Notes: generated from the letters alone by a model not told the origin. Numbered from the stretch's first letter, positions 35,453 through 45,778 are shown. The stretch is 53,695 bases of DNA from an uncultured Aeromonadaceae bacterium (GCA_945957385.1 CAMFKP010000021.1:1-53695), one strand, 5' to 3'. Made by a program: numbers and translations.

Positions 35453-36844
35453 ATGTCGCTATTGCCGCGTCGTTGGCCTGTGATGCACTCCCGTTCGCTG
35501 TTTTCCCGTTTTTTGCGCCTGGCGGTGCCGGTATCGCTGCAGTCGATGGTCGGGGCCCTGTATGGCGTGGTTGACATGTATATGGTCGGCCACCTGGGAT
35601 CCAGCGCCGTGGCGGCAGTCGGCCTGGCCAGCAGCTTTATCGGTGTGCTGTTTCTGGTGCTGGTGGCGCTGGGCAGCGGGGTCAGCGTGCTGGCGGCCCA
35701 GTACCATGGTCACGGTTCGGCGGCCGGCGTGCGTCAGGTGACGGCGCAAGGGGTGTTGCTGTCGCTGCTGTGCTGCTTGCCGATCATGCTGCTGTTGGTG
35801 CTGCTGGCGCCACAACTGCTGGCGCTGGCCAGCGATGATCCGGCGCTGGTGACCCAGGGGGCGCCGTTTCTGGCGGTGGTGGCCATCAGCATTCTTGGTC
35901 CGGCGATAACGATACCGTTTGAATCCTCATTGCGTGCCGTCGGCTACGCGCTGTTTCCGGCGCTGCTCGGCATGGCCTGCATTCCGCTCAATGCATTGGC
36001 CAATTACCTGTTTATTTTCGGCTGGGGGCCGCTACCGGCGCTGGGCGTGCTCGGCTCGGCGCTCGGCACCTTGCTGGTGCGCGGCCTGCATCTGCTGGCA
36101 CTGCTGGGGATCTGTTATGGCCGGCGGTGGCCTGTGGTGTTCTGGTGGCGCGATTTGCAGGCGGCACTGGCCTCTGGCCCGCTGCGTCACTTCATGCGAA
36201 TTGCCGTGCCGCTGCTGATCCACGATGTTCTGTGGGCGTTGGGGTTGATCGTCTACAACCTGGTGTTTGCCCGGGCCGGCACCGACGAGCTGGCGGCGTT
36301 CAGCCAACTGGGCGTGATGGAGTCGGTGCTGATCTGCGCGTTTGTCGGTTGCAGTGTGGCGTGCAGCACCTTGCTGGGCCAGGCGCTGGGGCGTGGTGCA
36401 CTCGACGAGGCGTGGCAACAGGCGCGGCAGCTGCTACTGGCCTGCCTGATGCTCTCGTTGTTGGGCGGCGGGGCCTTGTGGCTGGGCAGCGATCTGCTGG
36501 CCCAGTTGAGCTCGCGGTTGCAGGGGCCGGCGCTGCAGTACTACATCTACGGGCTGGAGATCCTCGGCCTGACGCTGTCGTTGCGCGTATTGAACATGGT
36601 CGGTATCGTCGGCATCTTGCGCAGCGGCGCCGATACCCGTGCCACCATCTACATCGATCTGGTCGGCATGTGGCTGGTCGGTCTGCCACTGGCGGCAGTG
36701 GGTATTCTTTGGCTGGCGTGGCCATTTTATTGGCTCTATCTGATCCCGGTGGCCCAGGAGCTGATCAAGCTGGTGTTGACGCTGTACCGCATCGGCCAGC
36801 GCCGCTGGTTGCGCAATCTTGTGCCGCAGCACACACAATCGTAA
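35453..36844 (+). CDS. MATE family transporter inside the mannan locus
   Basis: The protein has 463 residues from the ATG at 35453 (GGAG six bases before). Twelve predicted helices and FLRLAVPVSLQSMVGALYGVVDMYMVGHLG at the start (in parts) show a MATE antiporter, with ANYLFIFGWGPLPALGVLGSA at the repeat junction. It is not close in sequence to the MATE at 232. The location between the transporter operon and the LacI regulator suggests it exports something linked to sugar use, or guards against plant compounds; this is inference. Confidence 0.9.
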   Translation: MSLLPRRWPVMHSRSLFSRFLRLAVPVSLQSMVGALYGVVDMYMVGHLGSSAVAAVGLASSFIGVLFLVLVALGSGVSVLAAQYHGHGSAAGVRQVTAQGVLLSLLCCLPIMLLLVLLAPQLLALASDDPALVTQGAPFLAVVAISILGPAITIPFESSLRAVGYALFPALLGMACIPLNALANYLFIFGWGPLPALGVLGSALGTLLVRGLHLLALLGICYGRRWPVVFWWRDLQAALASGPLRHFMRIAVPLLIHDVLWALGLIVYNLVFARAGTDELAAFSQLGVMESVLICAFVGCSVACSTLLGQALGRGALDEAWQQARQLLLACLMLSLLGGGALWLGSDLLAQLSSRLQGPALQYYIYGLEILGLTLSLRVLNMVGIVGILRSGADTRATIYIDLVGMWLVGLPLAAVGILWLAWPFYWLYLIPVAQELIKLVLTLYRIGQRRWLRNLVPQHTQS

Positions 36845-36852
36845 CGTTTCGA
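36839..36852. promoter_or_regulatory. LacI-type operator before the regulator gene
   Basis: TCGTAACGTTTCGA (13 of 14) starts within the last codons of the MATE gene, about 200 bp before the LacI-family start, consistent with autoregulation. A second half element GAAACG follows at once. Confidence 0.7.
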
Positions 36853-37048
36853 AACGTGTATTGCTATTTTGTAGACTTTCCAGTGTGATATGTTGCTAGC
36901 GCGCTCATTGGCTTGTCCGGTGGAGGGAGGGCACCAGTTTTGGTGCCGGCGGGGTCCGGAATGGATGGAGCCTGCCCACGACCGGCGATGGGCGGCTATG
37001 CCACTGGCATCGGGACGCATATCAATAACAATCACGTAGTGGAAACTC

Positions 37049-38056
37049 ATGTCCAAAGCAACGCTCAAGACCATAGCCCAGTATACGGGCCTATCGGTAA
37101 CGACGGTGTCACGCGCCCTCAAGGATGGTGATGACGTCAAACAGCCGACCAAGGAGATCGTCAAGGCCGCCGCCGAAAAACTGGGCTATCGCCCGAACTT
37201 GTCGGGGATCGGCCTGCGTACCGGCAAAAATTACAATGTTTGCGCCATCTTGCCGGTGCAACGGCCCGGCGATGTGGTCGGTGACATCGGCACCCTGGCA
37301 CTGATAGAAGGTTTTACTGCCGCGCTGGAGGGTACGCCGTATCACCTGACGGTGCTGCCGCTGCAGCCCGGCGTCGATCCGATTGTGCCGGTCAAGTATG
37401 CGGTCGAGAACAATCTGGCCGGCGGCATCATCATGAACCTGACCGAGCCCAACGATGCCCGCGTGCGCTATCTGAGTGAGGAAGAGATCCCGTTTGTCAC
37501 GTTCGGCCAGACCGAGCTCAGCGTCGATCACGCCTTCTTCGATATCGACAACTATGACTTTGGCTATCGCGCCTCCTGTTACCTGTACCAGCGCGGTTGT
37601 CGTAACCTGCGCATGATCAACACTTCGCCGGCCCACACCTATTCGTGGCACAAATATTACGGTGCCCGACGGGCGGCCATGGAATTTGGCCAGCCTTTCG
37701 AGCAGGAGAGCCATGTCATCCAGGATGCCAGCGTGCAGGATTACCGTGCACTGGGACGCCAGTTGGGACAGGATCCGGCACAACCGGATGGCTTTATGTG
37801 CAGTTCTGAGGTGTCGGCCATGGGGCTCTCGGCCGGGCTGCAGGATGCCGGCAAGGTGGTCGGACGCGACGTGCATATCGTCACGGTCGAAACCTGCGCG
37901 CTGCCGAGCTATTTCATGCCGCCGATCAGCGGTTTCCGCCAGAACTTCAACGACGCGGGCCGCCAGCTGATCGATTTCCTGCTCAAGCTGATGGACGGCG
38001 CCTCGCCGGCCGATCTCAAAGTGGTGCACAAGATGGAGTTCTTCGAGCGCACCTGA
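37049..38056 (+). CDS. LacI-family regulator, probable mannan regulon repressor
   Basis: The protein has 335 residues. The N-terminal helix-turn-helix reads LKTIAQYTGLSVTTVSRALK (about 5-24), followed by the hinge-region KLGYRPN. The effector domain is of the RbsB type, with DYRALGRQLGQDPAQPDGFMC and VGRDVHIVTVETCALPSYF. LacI proteins bind palindromes with a central CG, which fits the AACGTT-centred sites across the locus, one of which lies before this gene. The effector may be a manno-oligosaccharide or a breakdown intermediate; this is inferred. Confidence 0.9.
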   Translation: MSKATLKTIAQYTGLSVTTVSRALKDGDDVKQPTKEIVKAAAEKLGYRPNLSGIGLRTGKNYNVCAILPVQRPGDVVGDIGTLALIEGFTAALEGTPYHLTVLPLQPGVDPIVPVKYAVENNLAGGIIMNLTEPNDARVRYLSEEEIPFVTFGQTELSVDHAFFDIDNYDFGYRASCYLYQRGCRNLRMINTSPAHTYSWHKYYGARRAAMEFGQPFEQESHVIQDASVQDYRALGRQLGQDPAQPDGFMCSSEVSAMGLSAGLQDAGKVVGRDVHIVTVETCALPSYFMPPISGFRQNFNDAGRQLIDFLLKLMDGASPADLKVVHKMEFFERT

Positions 38057-38100
38057 CCGGGTAGTGGGGCAGGGAGTGCCCCATGCTATCCATGGATATC

Positions 38101-38116
38101 TTTGAGCTTGCTCACA
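38101..38116. promoter_or_regulatory. CRP-like site before manB
   Basis: TTTGA-GCTTGC-TCACA matches nine of ten consensus positions and lies just before the operator at 38118. Confidence 0.55.
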
Positions 38117-38117
38117 T

Positions 38118-38131
38118 TCTTAACGTTACGA
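38118..38131. promoter_or_regulatory. LacI-type operator, manB distal
   Basis: TCTTAACGTTACGA matches 13 of 14 motif positions and lies 2 bp after a CRP-like site. Confidence 0.7.
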
Positions 38132-38172
38132 TTAATTGCCGTATTCCATAACCAAGCAGCGTTATCATAGAA

Positions 38173-38186
38173 TGGTAACGTTACGA
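38173..38186. promoter_or_regulatory. LacI-type operator, manB proximal
   Basis: TGGTAACGTTACGA (12 to 13 of 14) ends 14 bp before the manB start. The two operators are 55 bp apart centre to centre, about five helical turns, which would let one tetramer or two dimers bind the same face. Confidence 0.75.
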
Positions 38187-38200
38187 TTTTCGAGGTGGTT

Positions 38201-39568
38201 ATGAGTACGTTCAACACTGCAGCATTCAAGGCCTATGACATCCGCGGTCGTCTGCCGGACGAACTGAATGTCGATTTGGCATACCGTATCGGGCGTGCTT
38301 ACGCCGAGTATCTTCAACCGACCCGTGTCGTCGTCGGCTATGACATCCGTCTGAGCAGTCCCGAGCTGGCCGAAGCCGTCAGCCAGGGGTTGATCGATGG
38401 TGGCAGCGAGGTGCTGGATCTGGGCATGGTGGGGACCGAAGAGGTCTACTTTGCCACGTTCCACCTGCAGACCGACGGCGGCATCATGGTGACCGCCAGC
38501 CACAATCCCAAAGAGTACAACGGGATGAAGATGGTGCGGGCCGGCGCCGAGCCGGTCAGCGGTGACACCGGCCTCAACGCCATCCGCGATCTGGTGGCCA
38601 GCCGCGACTATGTGCGCAGCGGTCATCTGGAAACCTATCGCCAGCGTTGCCAGCGCCATGACATCTCCGAGGCCTACACCCAGCACCTGTTGAGTTTCAT
38701 CCAGCCTGCCGGCCTCAAGCCGCTGCGTGTGGTGGTCAACGTCGGCAACGGCGTCGCCGGACACATGGTCAAGGCGCTGGCCAAACATTTGCCGTTTGAA
38801 TTTATCTGGTTGTATCCGGAGCCGGACGGTACTTTCCCGCACGGTATTCCGAATCCGTTGCTGCCGGAGAACCGTCAGGCTACCTCCGAGGTCGTGCTGG
38901 CCCATCACGCCGACCTGGGCGTGGCCTGGGATGGTGATGCCGACCGCTGCTTCGTGTTTGATGAGCACGGCCACTGCGTCGAGGGTTACTACGTGGTGGG
39001 CCTGCTGGCCGAAGCCTTCCTGCAAAAGCAGGCCGGGGCGCGCATCATCCACGATCCGCGGCTGACCTGGAACACCATCGAACTGGTGGAGCAGGCTGGG
39101 GGCACCCCAGTGCTGTGCAAGACCGGCCACGCGTTCATCAAGGAGCGCATGCGCAAGGAAGATGCCATCTATGGTGGCGAGATGAGCGCCCACCACTACT
39201 TCCGTGATTTTGCCTACTGCGACAGCGGCATGCTGCCCTGGCTGCTGGTGGCCGAACTGATGTCGACCCGCCAACAACCGTTGTCGGCCATGGTGGCCGA
39301 GCGTCAGGCGCGCTTCCCGATCTCCGGCGAGATCAACGTGCACCTGGCCGATGCCAAGCGCGCGGTGCAAGCCGTGCTGGCGCACTTTGCGCCGCAGGCG
39401 CTGCAGCAAGACTTCACCGATGGCATCAGCCTGGAGTTTGCACAGTGGCGCTTCAACCTGCGCTCGTCCAACACCGAGCCGGTGGTGCGTCTGAATGTCG
39501 AGTCGCGCGCCGATGCCGCCCTGGTGGCACAGAAGACGGATGAAATCCTGTCCATATTGAATAAGTAA
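38201..39568 (+). CDS. manB: Phosphomannomutase/phosphoglucomutase
   Basis: The protein has 455 residues from the ATG at 38201 with GAGG upstream. [11 protein letters not shown] at the start, the phosphoserine loop in [15 protein letters not shown] (about 95-109), the metal loop [15 protein letters not shown] (about 240) and [10 protein letters not shown] with the late phosphate loop [14 protein letters not shown] are all intact. It turns mannose 1-phosphate from the GH130 phosphorylases into mannose 6-phosphate. It leads a three-gene operon with the two GH130 genes, behind two operators and a CRP-like site. Confidence 0.93.
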   Translation: MSTFNTAAFKAYDIRGRLPDELNVDLAYRIGRAYAEYLQPTRVVVGYDIRLSSPELAEAVSQGLIDGGSEVLDLGMVGTEEVYFATFHLQTDGGIMVTASHNPKEYNGMKMVRAGAEPVSGDTGLNAIRDLVASRDYVRSGHLETYRQRCQRHDISEAYTQHLLSFIQPAGLKPLRVVVNVGNGVAGHMVKALAKHLPFEFIWLYPEPDGTFPHGIPNPLLPENRQATSEVVLAHHADLGVAWDGDADRCFVFDEHGHCVEGYYVVGLLAEAFLQKQAGARIIHDPRLTWNTIELVEQAGGTPVLCKTGHAFIKERMRKEDAIYGGEMSAHHYFRDFAYCDSGMLPWLLVAELMSTRQQPLSAMVAERQARFPISGEINVHLADAKRAVQAVLAHFAPQALQQDFTDGISLEFAQWRFNLRSSNTEPVVRLNVESRADAALVAQKTDEILSILNK

Positions 39569-39592
39569 GCCTGTTAACTGGAGATAAAGACC

Positions 39593-40585
39593 GTGACCAC
39601 CAAGATTATTGGTTCCGCCCTGCCGAACATGCCGTGGCAACCCCGTCCGCAAGGCTGCAGTGATGTCGTCTGGCGCCACGATGCCAACCCTATCATTAAC
39701 TGGAACCCGATCCCCTGTGCGGCCCGGATCTATAACAGCGCCGTGGTGCCGTTCGAAGGCGCCTTCATCGGTGTGTTCCGCGCCGACTACAAGAACGGTC
39801 GCCCCCATCTGCACGTCGGCCGCAGCGCCGATGCGCTGAACTGGGAGATCGAACACGAGCGCATCCAGTGGCGTGACGAGCAGGGCAATTGCGCCCAGCC
39901 GACCTATGCCTACGACCCGCGCGTGGTGAAGATCGAAGACACCTATTACATCACCTGGTGTACCGACAACCACGGCGCCACCCTGGGCATGGGCATGACC
40001 AAGGACTTCAAGACCTTCGTGCGTCTGGAAGATGCCTGTGTGCCGTTCAACCGTAATGGCGTGCTGTTCCCGCGCAAGATCAATGGCGAGTTCATCCTGC
40101 TGAACCGTCCGTCTGACAGCGGTCATACGCCGTTCGGCGACATCTTCCTCAGCCATAGCAAGGAGATGGTCTACTGGGGCAAGCATCGCCACGTGATGGG
40201 CAAGGGTGGTACTGGCTGGTGGCAGGGTACCAAGATTGGTGCCGGTCCGATCCCGATCGAAACCAACGAAGGCTGGCTGATGATCTACCACGGTGTTTCC
40301 GGCACCTGTAACGGTTTCGTCTACAGCATGGGCGCCGCACTGCTTGATATCAACGAGCCGTGGAAGGTGTTGTACCGCACCCGCGATTACATCCTGACGC
40401 CGGAGAAGGAGTACGAGACGACCGGTTTCGTGCCGAACGTGGCCTTCCCGTGCGCCACGCTGCATGACGCCGAGACCGGCCGCATCGCGATCTACTACGG
40501 CGCAGCCGATACCTATGTGGCCGTGGCTTACACCCAGGTCGACGAGCTGGTGGCCTACATGAAGGCCAATTCTGAAGTGTTTTGA
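39593..40585 (+). CDS. GH130_2-like beta-1,4-manno-oligosaccharide phosphorylase
   Basis: The protein has 330 residues starting at GTG with GGAG about nine bases upstream. The five-bladed propeller begins with [27 protein letters not shown], and has [52 protein letters not shown] and FPCATL. These and the length fit the GH130 subfamily that phosphorolyses manno-oligosaccharides from the non-reducing end to mannose 1-phosphate. The general-acid Asp is in the YDPRV segment. The subfamily is judged by eye. Confidence 0.9.
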   Translation: MTTKIIGSALPNMPWQPRPQGCSDVVWRHDANPIINWNPIPCAARIYNSAVVPFEGAFIGVFRADYKNGRPHLHVGRSADALNWEIEHERIQWRDEQGNCAQPTYAYDPRVVKIEDTYYITWCTDNHGATLGMGMTKDFKTFVRLEDACVPFNRNGVLFPRKINGEFILLNRPSDSGHTPFGDIFLSHSKEMVYWGKHRHVMGKGGTGWWQGTKIGAGPIPIETNEGWLMIYHGVSGTCNGFVYSMGAALLDINEPWKVLYRTRDYILTPEKEYETTGFVPNVAFPCATLHDAETGRIAIYYGAADTYVAVAYTQVDELVAYMKANSEVF

Positions 40586-40593
40586 GGTTTGAT

Positions 40594-41766
40594 ATGACCG
40601 TTTTTGCTACCCGCCTGCCGCAGTTGCAGGCCCAACAGGAAGCCTTGCTGGCGCGCAAGAACGCGCCGGTATTGCCGGGCAATGGCATCTTCCTGCGTCA
40701 CCAGCACCCGGTACTGACTGCGGACCATGTGCCGCTGAACTGGCGTTATGATCTCAACCCGCAGACCAACCCGTTCCTGATGGAGCGCCTGGGCATCAAT
40801 GCGGTGTTCAATCCCGGCGCCATCGAGCTCAACGGCAAGTTCTACCTGGTCGCCCGGGTCGAGGGCTACGATCGCAAGTCGTTCTTTGCCGTCGCCGAGA
40901 GCGACAATGGCATCGACGGTTTCCGTTTCTGGGAGACGCCCTGTGTCATCGCCCAGACCGATAATCCGGACACCAACGTCTATGACATGCGTCTGACCCA
41001 GCATGAAGATGGCTGGGTATATGGCCTGTTCTGCTCCGAGCGCAAGGATCCGGCAGCGGCCCCGGGCGATGAGTCCAGTGCCTATGCGCAGTGCGGCATA
41101 GTGCGCACCAAGGATCTGAAAAGCTGGGAGCGGTTGCCGGATCTGAAGACCCGCTCAGCGCAGCAACGCAACGTGGTGCTGCATCCGGAATTCATCGATG
41201 GTCAGTACGCGCTCTACACCCGGCCGCAAGACAGCTTCATCGAGGCGGGCAAGGGCGGTGGCGTCGGCTTTGGCCTCACCAAGTCGATGGTCGGTGCCGA
41301 GATCGATGTCGAAACCGTCATCGATCCCAAGACCTACCACACCATCAAGGAGTCGAAGAACGGTCAGGGTCCGACCCCGTTCAAGACCGCCCATGGCTGG
41401 TTGCATGTGGCCCACGGGGTGCGCAATACCGCGGCCGGTCTGCGCTACGTGCTCTACTGCTTCATGACCTCGTTGCAGGATCCGACCCGGGTGACCCACA
41501 GACCGGGCGGCTATTTCCTGGCACCGGAAGGGGCCGAGCGCATCGGTGACGTGTCGAACGTGGTGTTCAGCAACGGCATGATCCGCCGCGATAACGGCGA
41601 GGTCTTCATTTACTACGCCTCTTCCGATACCCGTTGCCACGTGTTGACCACCACTGTGGATCAGCTGGTCGATTATGTGCTGCACACGCCAGAGGATCCG
41701 CTGCGCTCCGATCTGTGTGTGCAACAGCGCATCGCGCTGATCGAAGGCAACAAGGCTTTCGTGTAG
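40594..41766 (+). CDS. GH130_1-like 4-O-beta-D-mannosyl-D-glucose phosphorylase
   Basis: The protein has 390 residues from the ATG at 40594, which has GAGG six bases upstream; that site overlaps the stop of the previous gene. [39 protein letters not shown] (in parts), [20 protein letters not shown] and [13 protein letters not shown] match mannosylglucose phosphorylases. It would split the epimerase product mannosyl-glucose into mannose 1-phosphate and glucose. Having both GH130 types beside an epimerase gives a complete phosphorolytic pathway. Confidence 0.92.
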   Translation: MTVFATRLPQLQAQQEALLARKNAPVLPGNGIFLRHQHPVLTADHVPLNWRYDLNPQTNPFLMERLGINAVFNPGAIELNGKFYLVARVEGYDRKSFFAVAESDNGIDGFRFWETPCVIAQTDNPDTNVYDMRLTQHEDGWVYGLFCSERKDPAAAPGDESSAYAQCGIVRTKDLKSWERLPDLKTRSAQQRNVVLHPEFIDGQYALYTRPQDSFIEAGKGGGVGFGLTKSMVGAEIDVETVIDPKTYHTIKESKNGQGPTPFKTAHGWLHVAHGVRNTAAGLRYVLYCFMTSLQDPTRVTHRPGGYFLAPEGAERIGDVSNVVFSNGMIRRDNGEVFIYYASSDTRCHVLTTTVDQLVDYVLHTPEDPLRSDLCVQQRIALIEGNKAFV

Positions 41767-41796
41767 TTCGTCAATCCTTGTGTTGTTTGACTTTTT

Positions 41797-41819
41797 AGGG
41801 CGCTGCGGTGCCCTTTTTT
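41797..41819 (+). terminator. Terminator after the GH130 genes
   Basis: AGGGC-GCTGCGGT-GCCCT is followed by TTTTT. The operator at 41822 starts three bases after it. Confidence 0.75.
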
Positions 41820-41821
41820 AT

Positions 41822-41835
41822 TTGTAACGTTATCT
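41822..41835. promoter_or_regulatory. LacI-type operator, porin distal
   Basis: TTGTAACGTTATCT matches the motif at 11 of 14 positions, about 235 bp before the porin start. It may be an auxiliary operator for looping. Confidence 0.5.
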
Positions 41836-41949
41836 TTTTGTTTTGCGATGGCGGCAAGCTTGGGGTTTAAAATTAAAATCCTTATTTATCATTATGTTGT
41901 ATTTGATTATTTGCTGATGTTTTGTGTGGTGAAAAAGTGATGACGGATT

Positions 41950-41965
41950 TGTGATCATGATCCGT
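41950..41965. promoter_or_regulatory. CRP-like half site fused to porin operator
   Basis: TGTGA-TCATGA-TCCGT has a perfect left half and a poor right half that is shared with the operator at 41962. The same composite occurs before the chemoreceptor gene (43596). Confidence 0.4.
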
Positions 41966-41975
41966 AACGTTTCGA
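41962..41975. promoter_or_regulatory. LacI-type operator, porin proximal
   Basis: CCGTAACGTTTCGA matches 12 of 14 positions and is identical to the copy at 43608, including the flanking GAT and TT bases. Confidence 0.7.
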
Positions 41976-42068
41976 TTTTTGATTGGTATTATCCGTTCCG
42001 TCGTGTTCATCAACGCTTATTTCGCTTGATAGCGCTGACCTCTACCCTTGAATAAGATGGAACTCATT

Positions 42069-43355
42069 ATGAAGACCAAACAATTGACAAAGTGCGTTGC
42101 CTTGGCTTTAACCGCATACGCCGGATTCGCTTCAGCTGCCACAACCGATTTCCAACTGCACGGTTATGTCCGTAGTGGCATCCTGTTGAATAAGGACGGT
42201 AACAGTGTCAATCAACTGTACCCGCTGTCCTATGGTGGTTGGCGTCTGGGCAATGAGGACAAGACCAAGGTCGAGCTGCTGCCGACCATGATCATGACCG
42301 CTGACAGTGGCGTCATCGCCCGCATCAAGGTGAACCTGACTCACGAAACCAAGTGCACCGCCGACTGGAACTGTGTCGATGGTGATGGCCACGAGCTGCA
42401 GGTGCGTGAAGCCTACTCCGAAATCGAAGGCGCGTCGTTTGCGCCGAATGTGGTGTTCTGGGCCGGTAAGCGCTACAGCAGCAGCAACACCTCGAACCAC
42501 GAATATGACTGGGAGTACATCCAGTACAACGGGACCGGCGGTGGTTTTGACAAGGTTGACCTCGGCTTTGCCCGCCTGGACTTCGGTATCTATACCTTCA
42601 AGCCGAGCGACAAGTTCGAGTGGGATCCGGTGGATACCAAGCAACAGGGTTATCCGGAAGACGTGTCCGCCAACATGTGGCTGAAGGGTATCGGTGGTAC
42701 CGGCTTCGACATGCAACTGGTGGCGCACACCATGAATGCCTCCAGCTGGCAGGCGAATCAGGCCGAGAAGGGCTTGGGCACCACCTTGATGTACAACTTT
42801 GCCAACTTCTACGGTGTGGCGAACGGCTACTCCCGTGCGGTATTCCAGTACGGCGAGGGTCTGGCCGCGGGCAACTCCCTGGGCAAGAACGGCTGGGGCT
42901 TTGCGAACAGCGATGGCACCAAGTCCTGGCGCTTCGTGCTCGACGGCATGGCGAGCCTGGGCAAGGTCGATGTTTCAACCTTCGCCTTCTATCAGGATGA
43001 CAAGGATTACAAGCCGTGGGCGAATGCCGCCGAAGGCACCGGCAACGACCGCAACCTGTGGGCCATCGGCTTCCGTCCGCTGCACCAGATCACCAGCAAC
43101 TTCGCGATGCAGTATGAAGCCGGCTACGAGTACCTGGATGTGAAGGATACCGACGTCAAGGGTGGCATGGCCAAGTTCACCGTCGCACCGACGCTGACCT
43201 TCGAATCCGGCTTCTGGAGCCGTCCGCAGCTGCGTGTGTTTGCGACCTATGCCAAGTGGGATAAGGAGATCGACTCCCGCTTCGACAAGGGCTACACCCG
43301 TAATGGCGACACCGATACCCTCAACTTCGGTGTTCAGGGCGAAGTGTGGTTCTGA
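42069..43355 (+). CDS. LamB-like (maltoporin-type) outer membrane carbohydrate porin
   Basis: The protein has 428 residues from the ATG at 42069, chosen because the signal peptide MKTKQLTKCVALALTAYAG begins there. The mature part starts TTDFQLHGYVRSGIL and has GGWRLGNEDKTKVEL, VFWAGKRYSSSNTSNHEYDW and the C-terminal FGVQGEVWF ending in Phe, all LamB features. It would pass manno-oligosaccharides across the outer membrane, replacing the TonB-dependent SusC/D systems of Bacteroidetes. Operators and a terminator frame it as a single-gene unit. Confidence 0.92.
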   Translation: MKTKQLTKCVALALTAYAGFASAATTDFQLHGYVRSGILLNKDGNSVNQLYPLSYGGWRLGNEDKTKVELLPTMIMTADSGVIARIKVNLTHETKCTADWNCVDGDGHELQVREAYSEIEGASFAPNVVFWAGKRYSSSNTSNHEYDWEYIQYNGTGGGFDKVDLGFARLDFGIYTFKPSDKFEWDPVDTKQQGYPEDVSANMWLKGIGGTGFDMQLVAHTMNASSWQANQAEKGLGTTLMYNFANFYGVANGYSRAVFQYGEGLAAGNSLGKNGWGFANSDGTKSWRFVLDGMASLGKVDVSTFAFYQDDKDYKPWANAAEGTGNDRNLWAIGFRPLHQITSNFAMQYEAGYEYLDVKDTDVKGGMAKFTVAPTLTFESGFWSRPQLRVFATYAKWDKEIDSRFDKGYTRNGDTDTLNFGVQGEVWF

Positions 43356-43383
43356 TTTAACAGAACCCGCTTGTCCGCAAATC

Positions 43384-43412
43384 AGCCACCTGCGCAACCA
43401 GGTGGCTTTTTT
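43384..43412 (+). terminator. Terminator after the porin gene
   Basis: AGCCACCTG-CGCAAC-CAGGTGGCT is followed by TTTTTT. Confidence 0.88.
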
Positions 43413-43595
43413 ATGTTTGGGAAATATCGGCACCCCAGTCACAAAATAATGCAGATTAATTATCCAGGTAGGGTTAGAAATAAATTTCGGCTCGTTTGAA
43501 TCTTATATTTCGGCCGTTACCTGCGCTGAGTTCATGGCTGTTTTTTAAACGTGCCAGCTGATAATTACGCAGCAGATAAATAGTGCGAACTGAAG

Positions 43596-43611
43596 TGTGA
43601 TTGCGATCCGT
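43596..43611. promoter_or_regulatory. CRP-like half site fused to chemoreceptor operator
   Basis: TGTGA-TTGCGA-TCCGT repeats the arrangement at 41950: a perfect CRP half site, six bases, then the operator starting within the right half. Confidence 0.4.
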
Positions 43612-43621
43612 AACGTTTCGA
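43608..43621. promoter_or_regulatory. LacI-type operator before the first chemoreceptor gene
   Basis: CCGTAACGTTTCGA matches 12 of 14 positions, 127 bp before the receptor start. Confidence 0.7.
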
Positions 43622-43747
43622 TTGAATTGGTTTATTCTCGATACCATGTTGCCAATTTCCTGCCTTAGCGTGGGATTTGTGTGCGAAGTGTGGCCCACCA
43701 CGGGTTTCATTCTTAGCCAGACTGCTTTCACTGAGATCGGGAGTCGT

Positions 43748-45748
43748 ATGCGTGTTATTAGCCAGTTGTTTGTCACCTTCACCTTGATCCTGCTGCTGCT
43801 GTTTTTCAGCTCCGGCCTCTCCTACGTCAGTACCGGTAAGGTCGAGGCCAGTACCAGCCAGATCATCAATGCCTCCGCCGAATTGAATCAGCAGGCCGGA
43901 CAGCTGCGGCTGGGCTTGTTCCAGATCCAGCAGACGCTGCTGGGATTCCTGCGGTTATCACCGGGCGCCGAAGCAGAGCGGCTGCGGCAGCAGGCGCAGC
44001 AGACGGAACAGCAGATGCTGGCCGTGCTGGATGGCAAGACGGCGTTGGGCCGGTTTCTGCCGCTGACCGAGCGCCAGTCGCTGGCGGATCAGATCCAGCG
44101 GCTGCATGCCGCCGCCGGCAGCATCTTCACGTTGCACGGTGACAACTGGCAACGCCTGCAGCGCGCCGAGAGCGAGCGTCGCAGCGTCGAGAACAGCCAG
44201 GCGTTGGTGCGTTCCACACTGGAGCGGGTCGGAACCACGCTGCTGGCCGGCGACCCGTTTTTGCAGAAGACCTCCAGTGAATATCTGACCAACCTGCAGC
44301 AGGCCAACAGCCTGGTGGCACAAGCCTTCTTCCAGCAGGATGTCGCCGAGCTGCAGAAAATTCAGGCACTGCTGGATAACCTGCAAGCCGATATCGAAGA
44401 TGGCTTTGCCGAGCTGATTGAGGCGCGGCCAGCGCTGAAGGCAGAAACCGATCTGCTCAATGGCCAGCAGCAACTGGCCGAGCGGCTGTGGGGCAGCGCG
44501 GCGGTGGTGCCGCATCTGATAGCGCTGCGTGAACAGGACGGCACCATCCAGCAACAACTGCGCCGCAGTGATGAGTTGTATCAGACGGTGTCGGCCCAGG
44601 TTGCCGCGCTCGGTCAGCAGGTGCATCAGCGCAACCTGGCTGCCGGAGAGCAGATCCGCCACTCGTTGAGCCAGCTCAAGGGCGGCCAAATCCTGGCGAC
44701 TGCGCTGGCGATTGGCGTCGTGATGGTGGGCGGCTATCTGTTGGCGCGGCAGATCCTGACGCCGCTGCGCTATGCCCGCCGCGTGACGGCACAGTTGGCC
44801 GAAGGGGATTACTGCCAGCAGATCCGACTGCGCTGGCCCCAGGAGTTTGCCGAGCTGATGCGCCAGCTGGAGGCCATGATGCTGGCTAATCGCCAGCTGA
44901 TTAATAACATCAAGGCGGAAAGTGCGCGCCTGGAGGCCCTTTCGAACCAGAACAGCGCGCTGACCGCCGAAGTCGCCGCCGTCAGTGATGAGCAGTCCGA
45001 GTCCATCTCGCGCATCTCCAGTGCCGTCTGCCAGCTGGAACAGGCCAGCAGCCAGGTCAAGGAGAAGAGTGATACCAATATGCAGGCCTGCCAGGCGATT
45101 GCCGAGCTGTCGCAGCAGGGGATCGCCTCGGTGCAGAACACCCTGCTGGCGAACCAGCGCATGGCCGAACAGTTGCAGGCCGGCACCCAGGTGATCGGTT
45201 CGCTGTCACGCAAGAGCGATGCCATCAGCAACATCGTCGAGGTGATCGAGACCCTGGCCAACCAGACCAACCTGCTGGCGCTGAATGCCACGATAGAGGC
45301 CGCCCGGGCGGGCGAGAAGGGGCGCGGCTTTGCGGTGGTGGCCGACGAAGTGCGCCAGCTTGCCGATCGCACCAAGTCCTCCACCGGCTCGATCCAGGGC
45401 ATGATTATCGATCTGCAGCAGAGCGTGCGCGAGGCCGTGAGCCAGATCGAACAGACCGATGCGATGATGCTGGAGAATTCCCGTCTGCTGGATCGCAGCG
45501 GCGAGGTGATGCACCACATCGATCTGCGCTGCGGCGAACTGACCGAGAATGCGGCCTTCATCGCGGCCGCGACCGGCGAGCAGCATGCCGCCTGCTCGGA
45601 GATTTCCCATGCCATCGAACTGATTTCGGTGGCGTTCCGCGACAGTGGTGAGCGTGCCGCGGCGGTGGCCGACAATAGCCGTGAACTGGTGGCGATGAGC
45701 CAGCACCAGGTTACGGATTTGCAGCGTTTTATTACCGAACCCATGTAG
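43748..45748 (+). CDS. Methyl-accepting chemotaxis protein (long periplasmic domain)
   Basis: The protein has 666 residues from the ATG at 43748 (GGGAG six bases upstream); the frame is open further up but carries no start with a ribosome binding site. Topology: membrane helix at about 8-26, an all-helical periplasmic sensor of about 280 residues (HBM-like in length), a second helix ([18 protein letters not shown], about 315-332), HAMP, then the cytoplasmic signalling hairpin with [23 protein letters not shown] (in parts) and [16 protein letters not shown]. An operator lies upstream, so the receptor is probably made when mannan is available and may sense its breakdown products. Confidence 0.92.
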   Translation: MRVISQLFVTFTLILLLLFFSSGLSYVSTGKVEASTSQIINASAELNQQAGQLRLGLFQIQQTLLGFLRLSPGAEAERLRQQAQQTEQQMLAVLDGKTALGRFLPLTERQSLADQIQRLHAAAGSIFTLHGDNWQRLQRAESERRSVENSQALVRSTLERVGTTLLAGDPFLQKTSSEYLTNLQQANSLVAQAFFQQDVAELQKIQALLDNLQADIEDGFAELIEARPALKAETDLLNGQQQLAERLWGSAAVVPHLIALREQDGTIQQQLRRSDELYQTVSAQVAALGQQVHQRNLAAGEQIRHSLSQLKGGQILATALAIGVVMVGGYLLARQILTPLRYARRVTAQLAEGDYCQQIRLRWPQEFAELMRQLEAMMLANRQLINNIKAESARLEALSNQNSALTAEVAAVSDEQSESISRISSAVCQLEQASSQVKEKSDTNMQACQAIAELSQQGIASVQNTLLANQRMAEQLQAGTQVIGSLSRKSDAISNIVEVIETLANQTNLLALNATIEAARAGEKGRGFAVVADEVRQLADRTKSSTGSIQGMIIDLQQSVREAVSQIEQTDAMMLENSRLLDRSGEVMHHIDLRCGELTENAAFIAAATGEQHAACSEISHAIELISVAFRDSGERAAAVADNSRELVAMSQHQVTDLQRFITEPM

Positions 45749-45778
45749 TACCGGTCCGAAGCCGAAGAGGATACGTCT

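Larger units (their letters stand above)
41767..42068. other. Intergenic region before the porin gene
   Basis: It holds the terminator of the manB-GH130 operon (41797-41819), two AACGTT operators (41822, 41962) and a CRP-like half site fused to the second operator (41950). The middle is AT-rich. No gene was seen. Confidence 0.75.
43356..43747. other. Intergenic region, porin to chemoreceptor
   Basis: It holds the porin terminator, a composite CRP-like/operator element (43596-43621) and the leader of the chemoreceptor gene. I saw no gene; minus-strand frames lack a start with a ribosome binding site and any known domain. Confidence 0.65.

Noticed and set aside
38067..38083. Terminator after the LacI-family gene
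   Set aside because: GGGGCA/TGCCCC forms a short stem but no T-run follows, so it was not listed as a feature.
38165..40465. A 766-codon open frame on the minus strand opposite manB and the first GH130 gene
   Set aside because: It is antisense to two clear enzyme genes, its protein is His/Gly/Gln-rich with no known domain, and it is explained by codon bias.
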